The position numbers and the translations under genes were made by a program. From Lethocerus indicus (taxonomy: Eukaryota > Arthropoda > Insecta > Hemiptera > Belostomatidae), in NCBI GenBank assembly GCA_019843655.1, contig JACDQD010000001.1, positions 47,674,443 through 47,738,442 on the forward strand: a stretch of 64,000 nucleotides of DNA, read 5' to 3'. Positions 1 through 12,740 of the stretch are shown piece after piece (within the stretch, counting starts at the first letter, position 1; every line of letters begins with the position of its first letter). The notes beneath the pieces were generated by a model. It was not told the DNA's origin. It saw nothing but the letters and a program-made list of their open reading frames with translations, and made no database searches.

Positions 1-2
1 GA

Positions 3-3000
3 CTATGCGACGTCGAATGTAGATATGTACGTTTGCCTGACGACGTCTTCGATAATGTCCAAATCGTTGCAGTCGATAGTGTAGGACTCTTTGGTTCGGC
101 TCTTAAGCCAGTAGTAGAAGTTCCTCTTGAGTATGTTGAGGAACCAGACAACAGCGTGCAGGCAGAAGAGATAGAGGAACCCGCAGACTATTGCCACAAG
201 GCACTTGCCGGGGGTTTCCCAGTTGAGTATCTTGTAGATGTACGGCCGGCCCTCGCTGCAAAGTTCGAAAAAGAAAGTTCAACTTTAAAGTTCAACGCCG
301 TCGTTTTCACGGTCTTCTATCTACTCTCGCGTTTCGGCTTTTTGCTAAACCGGTTTCGGTTGCTCGCCGAAGAGATGACAGAGGATAGTGAAACAAAAAC
401 AGTTTATGCAAACCCTTGCAGAGCACAAAACAGGTATGCCAAACTAAATAAAGTTCACTTTCGTCCTACACACTTTTCGATAAAAAAAATACTTGAAAAG
501 TTTTTACGTTTTTTTACATAAGTTAGCGACAGTGCCGGCAAAGGAAAAAAGGAACCCTTACGTATTCTGAACGTTTGATTACGTAGAATGCGGATTCTGT
601 CTTTGAGAAGTCAAAGAGGATATTAACGGACCCCCGGACACCTGGATTTAACCATCCCCCCTCTTTATTGTATTATAATGTTGTACAAAAGGACAATTGC
701 GACAGAAGAGCAGACAGTTGAGTCTTAGACGAGACGCTGGTTAGATTAGTCCATCGTTGTCCCCAAAGTATATCTCTGTGTTATTCAATGAAATTTTCTT
801 CGAGACATTTGTTTTTTATAAAAAGGGATCTGTCGGATCTTGCCCTGCTTTATTGTTTGGCTAAAATCGAAATTTTAGTGTAAAGCCGTTTGTCGGTTTT
901 GGAGGAGTAGCCAGTTTATCCTACCATGGTAGTAAAAACCGCGAATGGTAACAGACAATCGTATCTATCTGTGATCGTTCCTACGTCAAATGGTTGCGAT
1001 CGATTGAAAAGTGGCATGTGACGTGCCGATAATACGACTTGAATAGATAGAGCAGTATTGAATAAACGTTCAAATAACGTTTTATTCTGTAAACAAACGA
1101 CTAAAAATAAATATTTGGTCAATCCGCCGGTAAACCAGAAGAGAAAAGAAATGAGAAAATGGACATTACGAGCGTTGTAAAAATAAATACGGCTTAACCA
1201 ATGATACTATAAGAGACAATAAGATATCCGCCTCAAAAGGTTACGAGTTTCCAGATAATAATTGGACACGTCCATCGAGTAAGTGTGCGCCTCTCAATCT
1301 CACCTGTCTCTAGCCAGACCGATTTACGATACCTTGACGTATATTGTGAGGATGCTACAACAAAACATTCCCTGATGCTTACTGATTAAAATCGGGTAAC
1401 GTCATAAAAACCGCGAAACTGTGTTTTATCTTCTAACTTAAACTAATGATTCGATTCAAGCTACGCTATAATAATCTCAATGTTCCTATCTTCTTTCCTA
1501 ATACTAAGGTTTCTTATAGAATAAAGTATATTTTCTGTTATATTGTACACGGCATCATACGATTCGTACTTGATTTTCACCAGTATATTGGGCTTTAAGC
1601 ACCTAACGATTCGATCCGAAGTGGCGCAAATTCGAATTTGAAATGACCAATGGTAATAATATTCTTTCTCGCTACTGAGATATCTTATAGAATGAAGTCT
1701 ATATTCTATTATATCGTACACGGGGGATCGTACGAGGCCGTTTTCTTATTTGATTTTCGTCAGCGCATTGTTTTGAACCAGGGGTGTTTGCTCTAACCTT
1801 AATAACGGGTCCTCAATGGCAAATATTAATCGGACTGTCGGATAGTTCGGTGCCGCTCAATGCCAACCCAATATCCCGGGTCCAATATACAAAAGGGATT
1901 GACTTTATGAAGCGCCAATTTAAACAAACAGAAAGGTTTCAGTTCCCCGATGAGAATTTGATCCGATTCCAAGCTTTTCAACGTCATTGACCTAATACGA
2001 GAGCAGTCGAATGTTTTCAACATATTTCCGTACACCGCGAGGTGTTTTTTTTGGACACTTTGTCATTTATTTTTATAGTCGCGACTACAATTTTTTTATC
2101 GTATCTAATGAGAGTGCTCTATAAAATCGCTCACTGGAGTCCTGAAGGGAGAAGCCACCCAATGACTGTATGGAGGGCTCCATATGCCCCTGCTCACGTG
2201 ATAACAAGATAGCGTACATTTTCAGGAGGGGAAAGCGAGGAATTGAGGGATCGGGACGATGGGACAAATTCGGGTGGAAAGAATTATACCGGGAAGCAAA
2301 TTGCCAAACAAACGGGACTTTTAGGCAGTTGTTGGCTACTTGGTTAGAAACACGAAGGATTATGGATTGCAAGGATTCTATAAGAGTTGGACGGCTCGGT
2401 GGATACCCACCGTTAGGTTTCAGTACGAGGTTGTAAACTAATCATTTGTTGGTTATCTCTCGGCCCTGTTTTGTAAATTCTCGTGTTTCCAAAAACACGA
2501 TACACGATCGGGCCGTTAAGAAGAAACATTTAAAAATAAAGAAAACAACAGCCCGTTTTTCTTTGTTTAATAAAACATCACCGCCGTAACAACGACCGCT
2601 CTACGAATCAGTGCTTCCTGCCCAAGAGTCACGATTGCAACTGACAGTCGTTATGGACATGAATCATACTCCATTATTTGAATCGCTTCATTCTGGTCCA
2701 GTCTAGCCTTTGTGTAATAATGTTCTCACATTTGAAACGGGTCTTATATTTCCGAAGTGTATACACGAATAAAGTCAGTTTTGAATAACCCACAAATGTA
2801 TATATAACAAACAAGACAGCCTTCCCAGTGGAAGATGCCACCCCTCAAGCGACCGATACTGAAGACGGCCAGCGGCCGAATCCGGTCTAGCAAAAGGCCA
2901 AAAAGGGAACAGGAGACAGAATATCTAGAAAACTAGTATATATAAAGTTCTTACATGAAGTATCTTACTTGGATTATTTTTTCGATTGTTCTTTTGAACC

Positions 3001-6000
3001 GTTCCATGTTAGTTAAAATGGAAATGGTCACGCGGTTTCCTCACTACCCGATAAGGGCAGGAGCGGGAGTAATGTCATGGGTGGACTGTCCGTCAAAAGT
3101 ACATTCGTGTTATCAAACGCAGTATACGGTATGTATACCTATGTCTACGGTATGTACTTTGACAGATAAGAAACGTCCGTAAATCTAGTGTTCGCGTTCG
3201 TTCTCGTGAAACTCATTCGAAATTACCTGTCGGTGCCGCCGATTAAAAAGTAGAAGTAGTTGAAGGCAAGGTAGAAAACGATGAAAGTCATCGGGTGCTG
3301 TATGTGGACGAATTTGTACGGGTGGGCCACCATCAGGAGGTCGACGAACATTATCACCGAGTTGAAAGTGTGCACCGCCATGTTGGCCAGGTCGAGCCGG
3401 TCTATTTCTGAAATGGGAAACCGATCTAGTTAACCCTCTGGGAACATTGGACCACCGACAATCACATGTTTCGCCCATGTTTACGTGTCTCACTCTTCAT
3501 TCGAATTAAAGATTCGAGGTATCCCAGTACCGAAGGTAATTAGTCGAGAGTGGGAGTTTATTTTGGTTTCTAACAGAAATCTTATTAAACCTTGTACCTA
3601 TATTGTTAAATTCAATTAATATTTATAGGAATAAATGCTGTTCCATGGGCATTAAATATGCTAATAACTCCGTATCGGAAAGGTTAATCCTTAATTTTTC
3701 ATTTTATTTTTTACCCATAAGACGTTATCGCGCCCCGAATCTTTATGTTGCTGGCGGGTGAAAATTACCTAACTGGGACTACAATGCAGACCTTTAGTAT
3801 CGGATTAGTAACGATAGATTGGCGGTAACGGATTATCAGAGAAGGCTTGGTACAGGGCTAGTAGTCCAAATCGGAATATTGGAAAATACCCGCTTTACAC
3901 AGGACTGACAGTAGCATTATAGAAATGTCGATGAAACGATGTTTTCGGATACAGAGGAGTCAAAAGCGAGTTTAATACGCTATTGAGTACTAGATTTTTC
4001 CCTCTTAGGTTACGACCGAGATTTTAATTAAACAACGGCTATAGGCGTAATTTAGAAAAAATATTCATTTATTATTTTAACGTATTGAAACATTACATTG
4101 AAGAATATCGGCGACAACAAAAGAAACATTCGTCAATCGCGCGGTAATTTTTCACTCGAAATTGAATTCCCTCGTCCTTTATACTTTGTCGGAGCTCGAA
4201 ATTAAAGCCAAAAGCCTGAAAACGCTTCAAATAGGATGTGCGGTTCCTACGAACCCAATCTCATTACCTACCATTATTATTGGATTCGGAGGGGTGTAAC
4301 GGAATTACAATTAATGTACCCGGGAGAAATGGGTTTCGGCATAATGGGTTCGGGCAGGTGCGCGGCCCACGCCCGTTCTTCACCCCCGAGCTTTACTATT
4401 CTCATTTTTAAAACCGATACTCACCCTATATAGACCTTTAATAGATATTATCGGCGGCATTTATAACTTTAGTTTTGGCGTAATTGTTAAGCCGGCCGGT
4501 GGAATTTAGCGCCGCGAAAGCACTTTCCCAATCGAGGTCGCCGCGTCGCGGGCCATGTAAATTTGCCCCTGCCTGATTCACATAAGACGTCCTTGCACTT
4601 TCGTTCAATATTCGCATTTGTCAATCGTCGGGTTTTTATTATAGAACGGCCTGTTGAGAAATAGCCAAAAACGCGGTCCCGGTCTGTGGCACAATTTAAA
4701 AGTCGATTTCGCTAAACAACGTTGCAATAAATTAAACATTTGATTAATTAAAATTAATCAAACCCAACTAACGAGGCTCCGTTTCACCGGGGTCTGAATA
4801 ACACCTGTTGTCACTAACATCCAGTGGGATAGCGTGATACAGTGGGAAGAGCCCAGGTCTCGAGAGAGGACGACCCCCGCTAATCCAGCATCTTTCCCCT
4901 ATCGGGAAACCACCCGAGCGAGGTCCACTGGAAGCGTTTTTACCTGCACGCTAATTATGATGGATGAATCATCAAAAATGGCTTAAGTAACCTTTCTCAA
5001 AATGTACCAAGATACACTGCAGTGGGCGATTCTTGAATTATTAAAGGATATAGGTGTTTAAAAACGGGTGATATGAATTATATTTTTGGTAAACAACTTT
5101 TCTAATTTCGGTTGAACGGAGAAACGACCGGTAGGCAGCGATTGTAACATCTGCCGCTCGGCCCCAAGGCACTGTCGGTCCAAATGTTTGCGTATTTAAA
5201 ATAGGCGCACAAATTAAAACTTATAACGCATATTTCAAGGGACGGTATCGAAAAATGTTTAAAACCGCACTAATAAAGGGCTTCCTGTATTTCGTTTTAT
5301 GGAATTCTTCTTTATCCAATCGCCCGTTGATCTTGAGCTAGACCGATTTCGGCTTCCGATTAATAAACCGATCTCCGGTGAGTTTAATAGGCGGGCAGAG
5401 ACAGAAGATCTCTGAGATGACATTACTGGCAATATTATATCTTACATTTTACGTACGCCAATTACAACACGGGTTAGAATTTTAATTTAAAATAAGCTCT
5501 ATCTTACGCCAATGTGTGCGCTGGCGTCAGTGAGTTCTTTTAATGAAGCTTAGATTAGCTTCTCGCCATCGCCAGTAGCGATTTGGGGGTCGATGAAGCA
5601 TCCATAAGGCATTACTAATGGCAAAAAACACAAGAGGGACATTAAAATTGGAGATGCTTCGTAAGGACCTACGTGTGACAAACTGTGACAAAAAAGGAGA
5701 CAAGCGAATAAGTAGTCTAAACCCTCTGCACGAGATAAAAGTGTTATGTAACAAATTTTATAAAAATGAGACGCACAGTACAATAAAAACAAGCTTTTAG
5801 TAGGCAGGATGGAAGGTCAAGGAAGTGAATTGCATCAATAAAAATATAAGTTATGACCAGTATCAGTTAAGCGCCGAAATTGGCCGATGTAAAGACCGGC
5901 GCTTATTAACGCGACAGGAGAATATTACTCTTATAATTCATATAGCATTGTCACATGTTATTCATTTATAAAAAAAAGTTTTTTCTTTTTCTTTTATCGA

Positions 6001-7563
6001 ACTGTCTTTTACACATATCCGGCCGAATAAGGATACCTCTGGGGCATTAAGGCAGAATCGTATTAAGAAAATGATCGCCCGCATTATTTTTTTTGTACAC
6101 TGTATTATAAATTTGTAAATAGATATATTACGTGTTTACAAAATGACAAGAACTGCGGCTGTAAGTAGTTTTAATTCTAATTGGATTTTCAGTTCATTGA
6201 AACAGGATAGATGATTTTCTACAGACAGAGGATTTTCCATACTATTTACATAAATTGGTCTCAAGACTTTAAATCTTAAGAATTTGATATTCTCAGAAAA
6301 ATAAGGTTTTTTTAACACTACAGGAATTTAATTCCTACAGTAAGCACCTAAATTAAACTTATGTAATAAGTTTATTAATCCTTTCATTTATATACACTCA
6401 ACTTTACATTTATAAGTATAAAGGCGGTATGTACATTGACTTGGATTATCTAGGTAAAAGAAACCTAGTGGGCAATATAGTGATGGCACTTTGTGATCCG
6501 AAATATAACTTTTAACTCGAAAAAAGTTTAGATAAAAGATTACCTGGATTGTAAATGGTGCCCCAATAGACGGACGAGATGCCGAAAGCGATGATCACTG
6601 CCGTTGAATGAAGGAGCCAGTAAAAGGAATACGGCGTGGTCAGGAGGACCTGAGCCCTGTTACTACCTGCTGGGAAAAATAGACCGCTGTTATTAGAGGT
6701 TACGGACAGAGTAATCGCGATAACGGCCCAGCGATTACATAATACAGAAGAGGAACGGACACTAAATTCGGTCGAATATTAAATCTTAATGGGGGACTAA
6801 ACTGCGGCAGGTTATATTCACCACGAGCAGACAATCCGGAGAAATTATTGAAATTTAAAAAATTCAACTTTTCTCCACACAGCTCGAAAATGTTCGCCAT
6901 CTAACCTGTCCTTGACCAACGTCGGCAAAGGTTTGGGAAAAATCGAGGACAATTTTTGTAATTCGAATATTTTCGTTTTTTCTAATTTCCTTTATAGGCC
7001 GAGTGTATCTCACCTCGGGACCACTGCCGACGTTGTATTATGGGCCGAATCCGCTAATATTTTCGAAATTACAGTAATATTCGATTTTTTTTAACGTTCC
7101 ACTATAGGACAAGTGTATATATGGCACCCGAGGCCCACTGTCGACGGACTATGGGCCCGCGAAATTGTTGAAATTTCAAAAATGTTCGAATTTGTCAACT
7201 TTCCTCGATGGGGCAAGGGTGTACCTCACCTGGGGAAGAATTGTTTTTTCTTCTTCCGATAAAAATACGAAATATGTTTGCTTCGTTCGGATTGTTCAAA
7301 CCTGCTTCGGGGGCCGAACCGGAGCGGTAGTTTTTGGTCACGAGTAATGCCCCGATGAGGGCCTGAGTGAGACAGAGGAGTACGCCCCAGTTGGTCAGGT
7401 ATATCGCCCACTTTGTCTTCAGCCTCACTTGTTGATGAGTGTTGTTCCCCTTGTTGGGGTCCCCCCTCTCCACGACGGAGATCACCATTATCAGGGCGAA
7501 CAGCACGGCCACCAACCACCGGTAGAACAGGTACACTAGGCTCACCGACTTGGACTTCTGCCA
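3..7563 (-). CDS. rost: Rolling stone-like multipass membrane protein, 3' four coding exons
   Basis: The exons, read on the minus strand, are 7302-7563, 6544-6666 (or 6669), 3227-3407 and 3-255, with stop TAG at 3-5. Phases join cleanly (819 nt, 272 codons plus stop). The product has about six hydrophobic segments: YLFYRWLVAVLFALIMV, then IYLTNWGVLLCLTQALIGAL in exon 7302-7563; FYWLLHSTAVIIAFGIS and YWGTIYNP; HTFNSVIMFVDLLMVAHPY; FIVFYLAFNYFYFLIGGTD; and CLVAIVCGFLYLFCLHAVVW in the last exon. The YRW, LTNWG, NSV..DLL..AHP and Y.L.GGT signatures are those of the Rolling stone family. The Drosophila founder acts at the myoblast surface in muscle fusion; other members are poorly characterised. 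Exon 7302-7563 starts with an in-frame Trp after a CAG acceptor, so the N-terminus is encoded upstream. Which insect paralogue this is cannot be resolved here. The 3' UTR lies outside the window. Confidence 0.85.
1487..1775. repeat. Two-copy direct repeat, spacing about 190 bp
   Basis: The blocks at about 1,487-1,590 and 1,666-1,775 share the same order of motifs: CTTATAGAAT(A/G)AAGT, a TATATTTTCTGTTATAT-like block, GTACACGG, a GTACGA/CGTACT stretch and TTGATTTTC. This looks like a degenerate tandem duplication inside the last rolling stone intron, with no coding signal. Confidence 0.6.
3035..3185 (+). repeat. Dispersed repeat, short copy
   Basis: TTTCCTCACTACCCGATAAG, GGCAGGAGCGGGAG, AGTACATTCGTGTTATC and GATAAGAAACGTCCGTAAAT. 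See the longer copy at 38.5-38.9 kb. It ends about 40 bp from a rolling stone exon. Confidence 0.6.
3408..6543. other. Intron of the rolling stone-like gene, no gene seen
   Basis: This 3.1-kb intron lies between exons 6544-6666 and 3227-3407. A left-arm foldback fragment (CTAGACCGATTTCGGCT) occurs at about 5,339. I see nothing else recognisable; the open frames here are short and unremarkable. Confidence 0.6.
6664..6672 (-). other. NAGNAG tandem splice acceptor
   Basis: On the minus strand the acceptor of exon 6544-6666 reads CAGCAG|GT. The exon can begin at 6669 or 6666, and both choices keep the frame. The two products differ by one residue near the ...PEA(A)GSNRAQ junction, in the stretch between the second and third hydrophobic segments. 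Confidence 0.6.
6995..7230. repeat. Degenerate tandem repeat of about 110 bp abutting a rolling stone exon
   Basis: Successive units begin near 6,995, 7,105 and 7,212. They share TATAGG(C/A)C(G/A)AGTGTAT, CTCACC..GGGACC, a CACTG(C/T)CGACG block, ATGGGCC(C/G) and a run resembling AAATTTCAAAAATGTTCGAA. The third, partial unit ends about 70 bp from the exon boundary at 7,302. Confidence 0.55.
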
Positions 7564-8690
7564 CTGGAAAATCACCACCAGTCTTAGCGAACAAAACCAT
7601 GCACAAATAACTGATCCCCCATTTATTATTCGCTACGACGGCGAATCATCATAAATCCGAGAATCAATTATATGTTCCCGAGTTTGGCTATAACGAAGTC
7701 CTAGAGATTTCTCCCTACGGGAAAAGCACGAGTGATGAAAAACTTATAATAAATTACTACTATATTTTTTTACTATCGCTATTATATTTTACTGTCAGTT
7801 TTGTGGGTTCGGCCAAATATACCCGATTATACCGGTAAATCAGTTTTCAGTTGGCAGGACTTTCCGTGTTTATATATTTGAATTATGCTTGCGGCGAGGT
7901 GGGGATGGCTGCAATCGCACTGTTAGACTGTTGTCGAGAGTTGGTCGGTCACTGTCCTGCGGGGATGCTTGTGTGGATTATCGTAACCGGTCTATAGTGT
8001 TGGTGTAGGCCCTAGACCTAGGTCAGTTAAATTCCGAGGGTTACCTAACTTCCTTCGGCCTTTGGCATACAATCCCCCACTGCCGGATGATTATATCTAC
8101 CGTGACGTTTTATTGTTTCAACGCCTCCTATTTGATCAAATTAAACTCGCCGGACTGAATGGGGATATCGTGCAAATGTTAACGCCGTGCCCCATTTTAT
8201 TCCAGTTTTTGCTTTAAACTAGAGTTTTACGAGCTAAGACCCTTAGAGGGTTAATGCCCTAACCTAGTACTAAGCCCCTGGCTTAATCTAACACAATAAT
8301 TCGACAATAAATTTGTTGAAGTATAATAGACCGACTCTTTCTGAAACTTCATATTCTTAGTAAACTGGTACAATTACGTCCTTTTGAAGGAGAAAGGTCG
8401 AATTAGAATTCGGAGAGTCAGAAGCCTTCCTTTAGTCAAGATTCCAATAGAGTGCAGTTTCAAACTCTCAGGAACACACCACAGGAATATCCTCAATTCG
8501 GTCCGGTTTCGGCCTTTCGTCACAGTCGGTAGCGTTAAGTTAGAGATATAGTTATTCTTCGAAAACGGTCCGCCCGAATATCCCGCTCTCCTTTACCTCC
8601 ATCGCAATTACACCGAAGTAACTAATTGTAATTAAACAATTGAGAGCGAGTAAATTGCTTCAGCTGAAGACCTAATGGGCGATTAGGGTG

Positions 8691-8743
<53 letters not shown>

Positions 8744-11700
8744 GACTATGTAATTATGAGTGTAAATGTGAAAGACACATTTGAACACAAAAGGGGGCTG
8801 TCATGGGAAAAAACATATACTTAATGAACTGTCACGGAAAATGAATATTAGGTTAAAACTCATATCTTTCTGGGGTGTATATGGCATTTATGTAGGGCGT
8901 CTAATAAAGACGGGCGCGAATAAATTCGATACAGTCAGACTGTATTGGAACCAGTCTCGCTTAATTATAGACGGCATTACCTGGCATCTGACAAATAGAT
9001 TCGGAGTATACTGCTCGAACTTGGAGAACCTGATTCTCAGCTTCTCTTTCAGGAAATTGGTAACCATAACTGCAGACGCCTGAAAAATTAAATCAATAAA
9101 ATGAGAAGAATTTTTTCAAGTCAAATACGCTCTAAATAATATTTTCAGAGAGGAATATTAAGCCAGGAACTAATCCGATTTTCAGTACATAATTGCCCTC
9201 TCGTTAATAAGATTATATAAATTAAATGAGAGTGCTTATTTAGATTTTTACAATGCTCCATTCGACCTTTCTCTCATTTCTAAATATATATAAAAAACAG
9301 CCCCCTCTTTTATTCCGGAGAGCAAAATTAAAATTCATTAATACAAGAGGGATTTATCCTTTTACTGTTAACACAATTTTCATATTCAAAATTATTTTAT
9401 CTTACATACTCAAATAACGTTTTGTTTTATAAATTAGGTTTGCCTTAATATTAGGGCTAACACTAAGAAACAAATTCAACGTAAGCGAATGGTCGAGGAA
9501 AAGTGGTAATGTAGATGCCTTGTTCTTACTACAATTTCTTAACTTTCCACATATAAGAAGCAAACTTACAGAAAAGAAACTTGGATACAAATTGCTACTA
9601 AAATTGCAGATCTCTATTATTTACGAACAAATTACTAATTAACGATTCCATTTTAAAACCTTAACAGAGCTTACGGAATCCAACCAGTAGTCCAACTCCT
9701 ACAAAATTCAATCTTTAAAGCCCCAACTTATGTTTCCGACCCTCAAGATCCTTGTGAGTTAGCGGCTTCCCGATATAAATCGTCCCGTTCGAAACTATCC
9801 CATCGCTAGGATCCTTAGATTGGACGGATCTCCTCGCGTCGCCTTTCTGAAAATACCTAGCGCCGTCCCAGAAGGGCCGCAGCGAGTACCATCGATGCGT
9901 GGAGTCTCCCCGAAAAATACTCTGGCTATTTGTCTTAATAAATTGCACTGTAGCTAAATACAATTTTAAAAATCGTAGTCGTGACTTAAATACTTACTCG
10001 TTTCAGTGGTCTGCATATTCGTGTAACCCTAAACTTACTTTGTCTAGAGCACTGGTCGGCAACATTTCTTACAAGTAGGACATTATTTTTCACAAAAACC
10101 TTTGCCGGTGGATCGCATCACTTCTATTTTAGATTACGTATTATCTCATTGTAGGGAGGAGAAAAAATTAATTAAGAATGAATAAATTACGAATTAAGAA
10201 TCGTAGTAGGCAACCCGCGGATCATGGGTTTTATTTCATTTTATCAGGTTTATGAATATCTCAGTTTCCTTATTACTTGTATCATTTGAATTGTTGAATT
10301 TTTTCAGACGTTGGGCCGATATCTCCGCGGCCGGCCCGCGTGTCCTTTGATCCGAACAAAATAGACCGGTTTGGGGCGGCACGCTTTTATAATGCACTTG
10401 ACCGGGGGACTTGATCGCGGCCTCGCATGCGGTTAAACGGCCGGTCGGAGAAATCGCACGTGCTCCATGAAAAAGCGACGATTCCCCTGCACAACAGGGT
10501 ATAGACAATCAGGTATAAACAATTCGTTGCTTAAATAAAACAGCCTGGCTGAAATGCAGAAAGTGGGGCCCACCATCTGATTCCGCGAACTTTTATATCG
10601 ATATCCGGTCCATTCGAAATGGTGACGCGTACGCGTACGCGACCCTTATTATTATTATTATTTTTATTTAACGAATAAAATACTCGACTTATAACGCTTT
10701 TCGACTGTTCACCTACCCCGGGCAGTTTCCGATAATTCGAAATCTAAATTAAGTCGAAAAATTCAACTACATGGCAGCTAACCACTGCTGCTAGCTAAGC
10801 GGTTATCGCTCAAAGTTAAGTATCTGCCTGAAAACACGTAATTTATTATCATTCGATTCCTTTTATTATTATTTTGCTTATCGAAGCACGACGTCATACA
10901 TTGCTTCGATGTATCCTGATAAGATCGAAACAACCCATTTGCGATATCGCTTTCTGCATTTTTCCCTCACCGTAAAAGCGCGATTTTTACAAATGTATTT
11001 CTGAAAAAAAAATTGTTTACCCAAACCATCCTCCCGGGGATTCGGTTGCACGCTTTAAACGCCAAGAAAGGAAGAATTTTGAGAATGAAGAACACTGAAG
11101 TATCTAGTAGTTGTGGCCCGAATGAAGTTAGGCCCGGCTTAATCTAATAACCGAGGGGCTTGTTCCATTTTATTTTCAGCAATTAGGCCACGTTTATCGC
11201 TGGCATTTGAACAATTGTACCGCGAGACAGTACAAATTGCGCCGGCCACCCGTTCCATGCTAATGGACCTTTCGTCAAACCGACCGTCCTGGGGCCTGGA
11301 GCCTGCTTTCAAATAAATATATTCGCCCCTATTGGTCTGTCTCCTCTTGTATATAACGGCTCGCGTTTTTATATAGGGCGTTCGATATAAAAAACAATCC
11401 CGATATCTGGAAAAACCCAGTCTGCCAGGGTTTGGAATACCCTGCTCACAACAGGATCGACGCTCCGGATTTGAACCCAATATGCGAATAGAAAAAAAAC
11501 AATCGAAAAAATAACCCAGACAAACTAATTAACATAAGAACTTTATACCGTATTCCCTCGATTATAATACTCACATTTTTTCCTACCTGGATAGCTCTGA
11601 ATCCTGGGTGCGTCTTATCGATAGCTTCTTACACAATCGATGACAAATTCCGCAGTCGATACGAATTGGGGAAACGGATTCTTAACGGAGCTACGAAATA

Positions 11701-11880
11701 TGGCAATAGTCGTACTGTTTTATTGTTCGAGAGCTTTTTGAAGTGAAATAATTATCTCCGTATTCGCGTACTCATTACCCGATATTTTAATCCTATTTTA
11801 AATCCTTTATAATGACTCTGTGGCTTCTTCCATTTATAGGTTATGAAGTGTTTTTCTTTTCCTCTGAAAAAATGGGTGTG
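7564..11880. other. Gene-poor stretch (putative first intron), no gene seen
   Basis: The stretch has a (TA)n tract at about 8,690-8,740 and a GCGTACGCGTACGCG patch at about 10,626. It shows no coding similarity that I can recognise. If the exon candidate at 14,369-14,395 is right, this DNA is intronic. Confidence 0.5.
8690..8740. repeat. (TA)n microsatellite
   Basis: An uninterrupted TA dinucleotide tract preceded by TGTATATG. Confidence 0.95.
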
Positions 11881-11889
11881 CCTTTTAAT

Positions 11890-12093
11890 CGAGGAAATAC
11901 GGTATATACTATTTTCCTCGATCTTCTATCTCCCTGGGCAGTTTGATCTTTTGCTAGACCGGTTTCGGCCGCTCGCCATCTTCAGTAGCTGTTTCTGTCA
12001 GCAGACTAGCGAGTCACTCTGGCATTTTGGGTGCTTTTTAGCATCCTATCTGCACGGTCATTTACTTTTAGTATTCAGGTTGTTTTATCTGTC

Positions 12094-12136
<43 letters not shown>

Positions 12137-12300
12137 GGCCTCAACGGTAAAGGCCGTAAATGACCGTTAACTTTATGTCCCGTGTGCCAGAGTGACCCAC
12201 CGCCATACTGAAAGAAACAGCTAATGAAGATGGCGAACGGCTGAAACAGGTCTAGTCCAGAGAGCAGATCGAGAAAACCCGATATTATTTTCTTTCTTTC
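11890..12300. mobile_element. Foldback (inverted-repeat) element, family A, near-complete copy
   Basis: The left arm runs from about 11,890, with TTTTGCTAGACCGG, TTTCGGCCGCTCGCCATC and TTCAGTAGCTGTTTC at 11,950-11,998 and CACTCTGGCA further in. The right arm mirrors it: GTGCCAGAGTGAC, GAAACAGCTAATGAAGATGG and CGAACGGC..GGTCTAG at about 12,186-12,248. Between the arms lie a (CA)n tract and an AT-rich spacer. The whole can fold into a long hairpin and has no coding capacity, which fits a non-autonomous foldback/MITE element. Related full or partial copies lie at several other places in the window, but none has an obvious transposase. Confidence 0.72.
12101..12133. repeat. (CA)n microsatellite in the foldback loop
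   Basis: A pure AC dinucleotide run lying in the central spacer of the foldback element. Confidence 0.95.
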
Positions 12301-12507
12301 CCCTGCGGAATCCCGATATGATTTTCTTTTCTTCCGGGCAGCGGCATCGGCAATAACATTCGGTCAAGTGAGGTACCTACTTGTTCCACTCCGACGCTTG
12401 TGGAAATTTGGTAGTGACAAATTTTTGTTATCGCTTTAATGTATAGCAGTACAGTGACAATGAGAAGACGGGAGCTGTACCATACAATACTCTATTATGA
12501 TGATGAA

Positions 12508-12740
12508 ACAGGTGTCCTAAAATAATGCCAAATGTAATACCGAGTTTGAGAATAACTAAAGAAGAAACGGTCGAATATTATCAGCAGCCATTTATTATAT
12601 CCAACTAATAGCAATTTACTTCTTATTAAATTATTTTAGGATATAAATTTAATTTTTTAATGGGTCAGTTAAGTTTGTTGGGAGGGATTCATTTTTAACC
12701 TTCCACGTTTTCGCAGTCTTATCTCCAACATGAAGTCCGA
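12508..12740. repeat. Dispersed repeat also present at about 31.9-32.4 kb
   Basis: The blocks AAAATAATGCCAAAT and CATTTTTAACCTTCC, followed by TTTTCGCAGTCT, recur near 32,060-32,345. The blocks also recur in a different relative order, which suggests an old, internally rearranged element. Confidence 0.6.

Larger units (their letters stand above)
256..3226. other. Last intron of the rolling stone-like gene
   Basis: This intron is bounded by a GT donor at 3226-3225 and an AG acceptor at 257-256 on the minus strand. It contains a local tandem duplication (1,487-1,775), a foldback-family right-arm fragment near 2,856-2,930 and part of a dispersed repeat (3,035-3,185). A degraded left-arm motif (ACCGGTTTCGG-like) sits near 350. 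I see no supported gene in it; the short open frames do not resemble known proteins. Confidence 0.7.

Noticed and set aside
2170..2436. 88-codon open frame in the last rolling stone intron
   Set aside because: No recognisable motif and overlaps an opposite-strand open frame of similar length.
7195..7301. Extension of the rolling stone exon beyond 7,302 (open to 7,195)
   Set aside because: A GCAG|GTTTGA donor at 7,301 joins in phase to the next family-matching exon; the extension reads into the tandem repeat.
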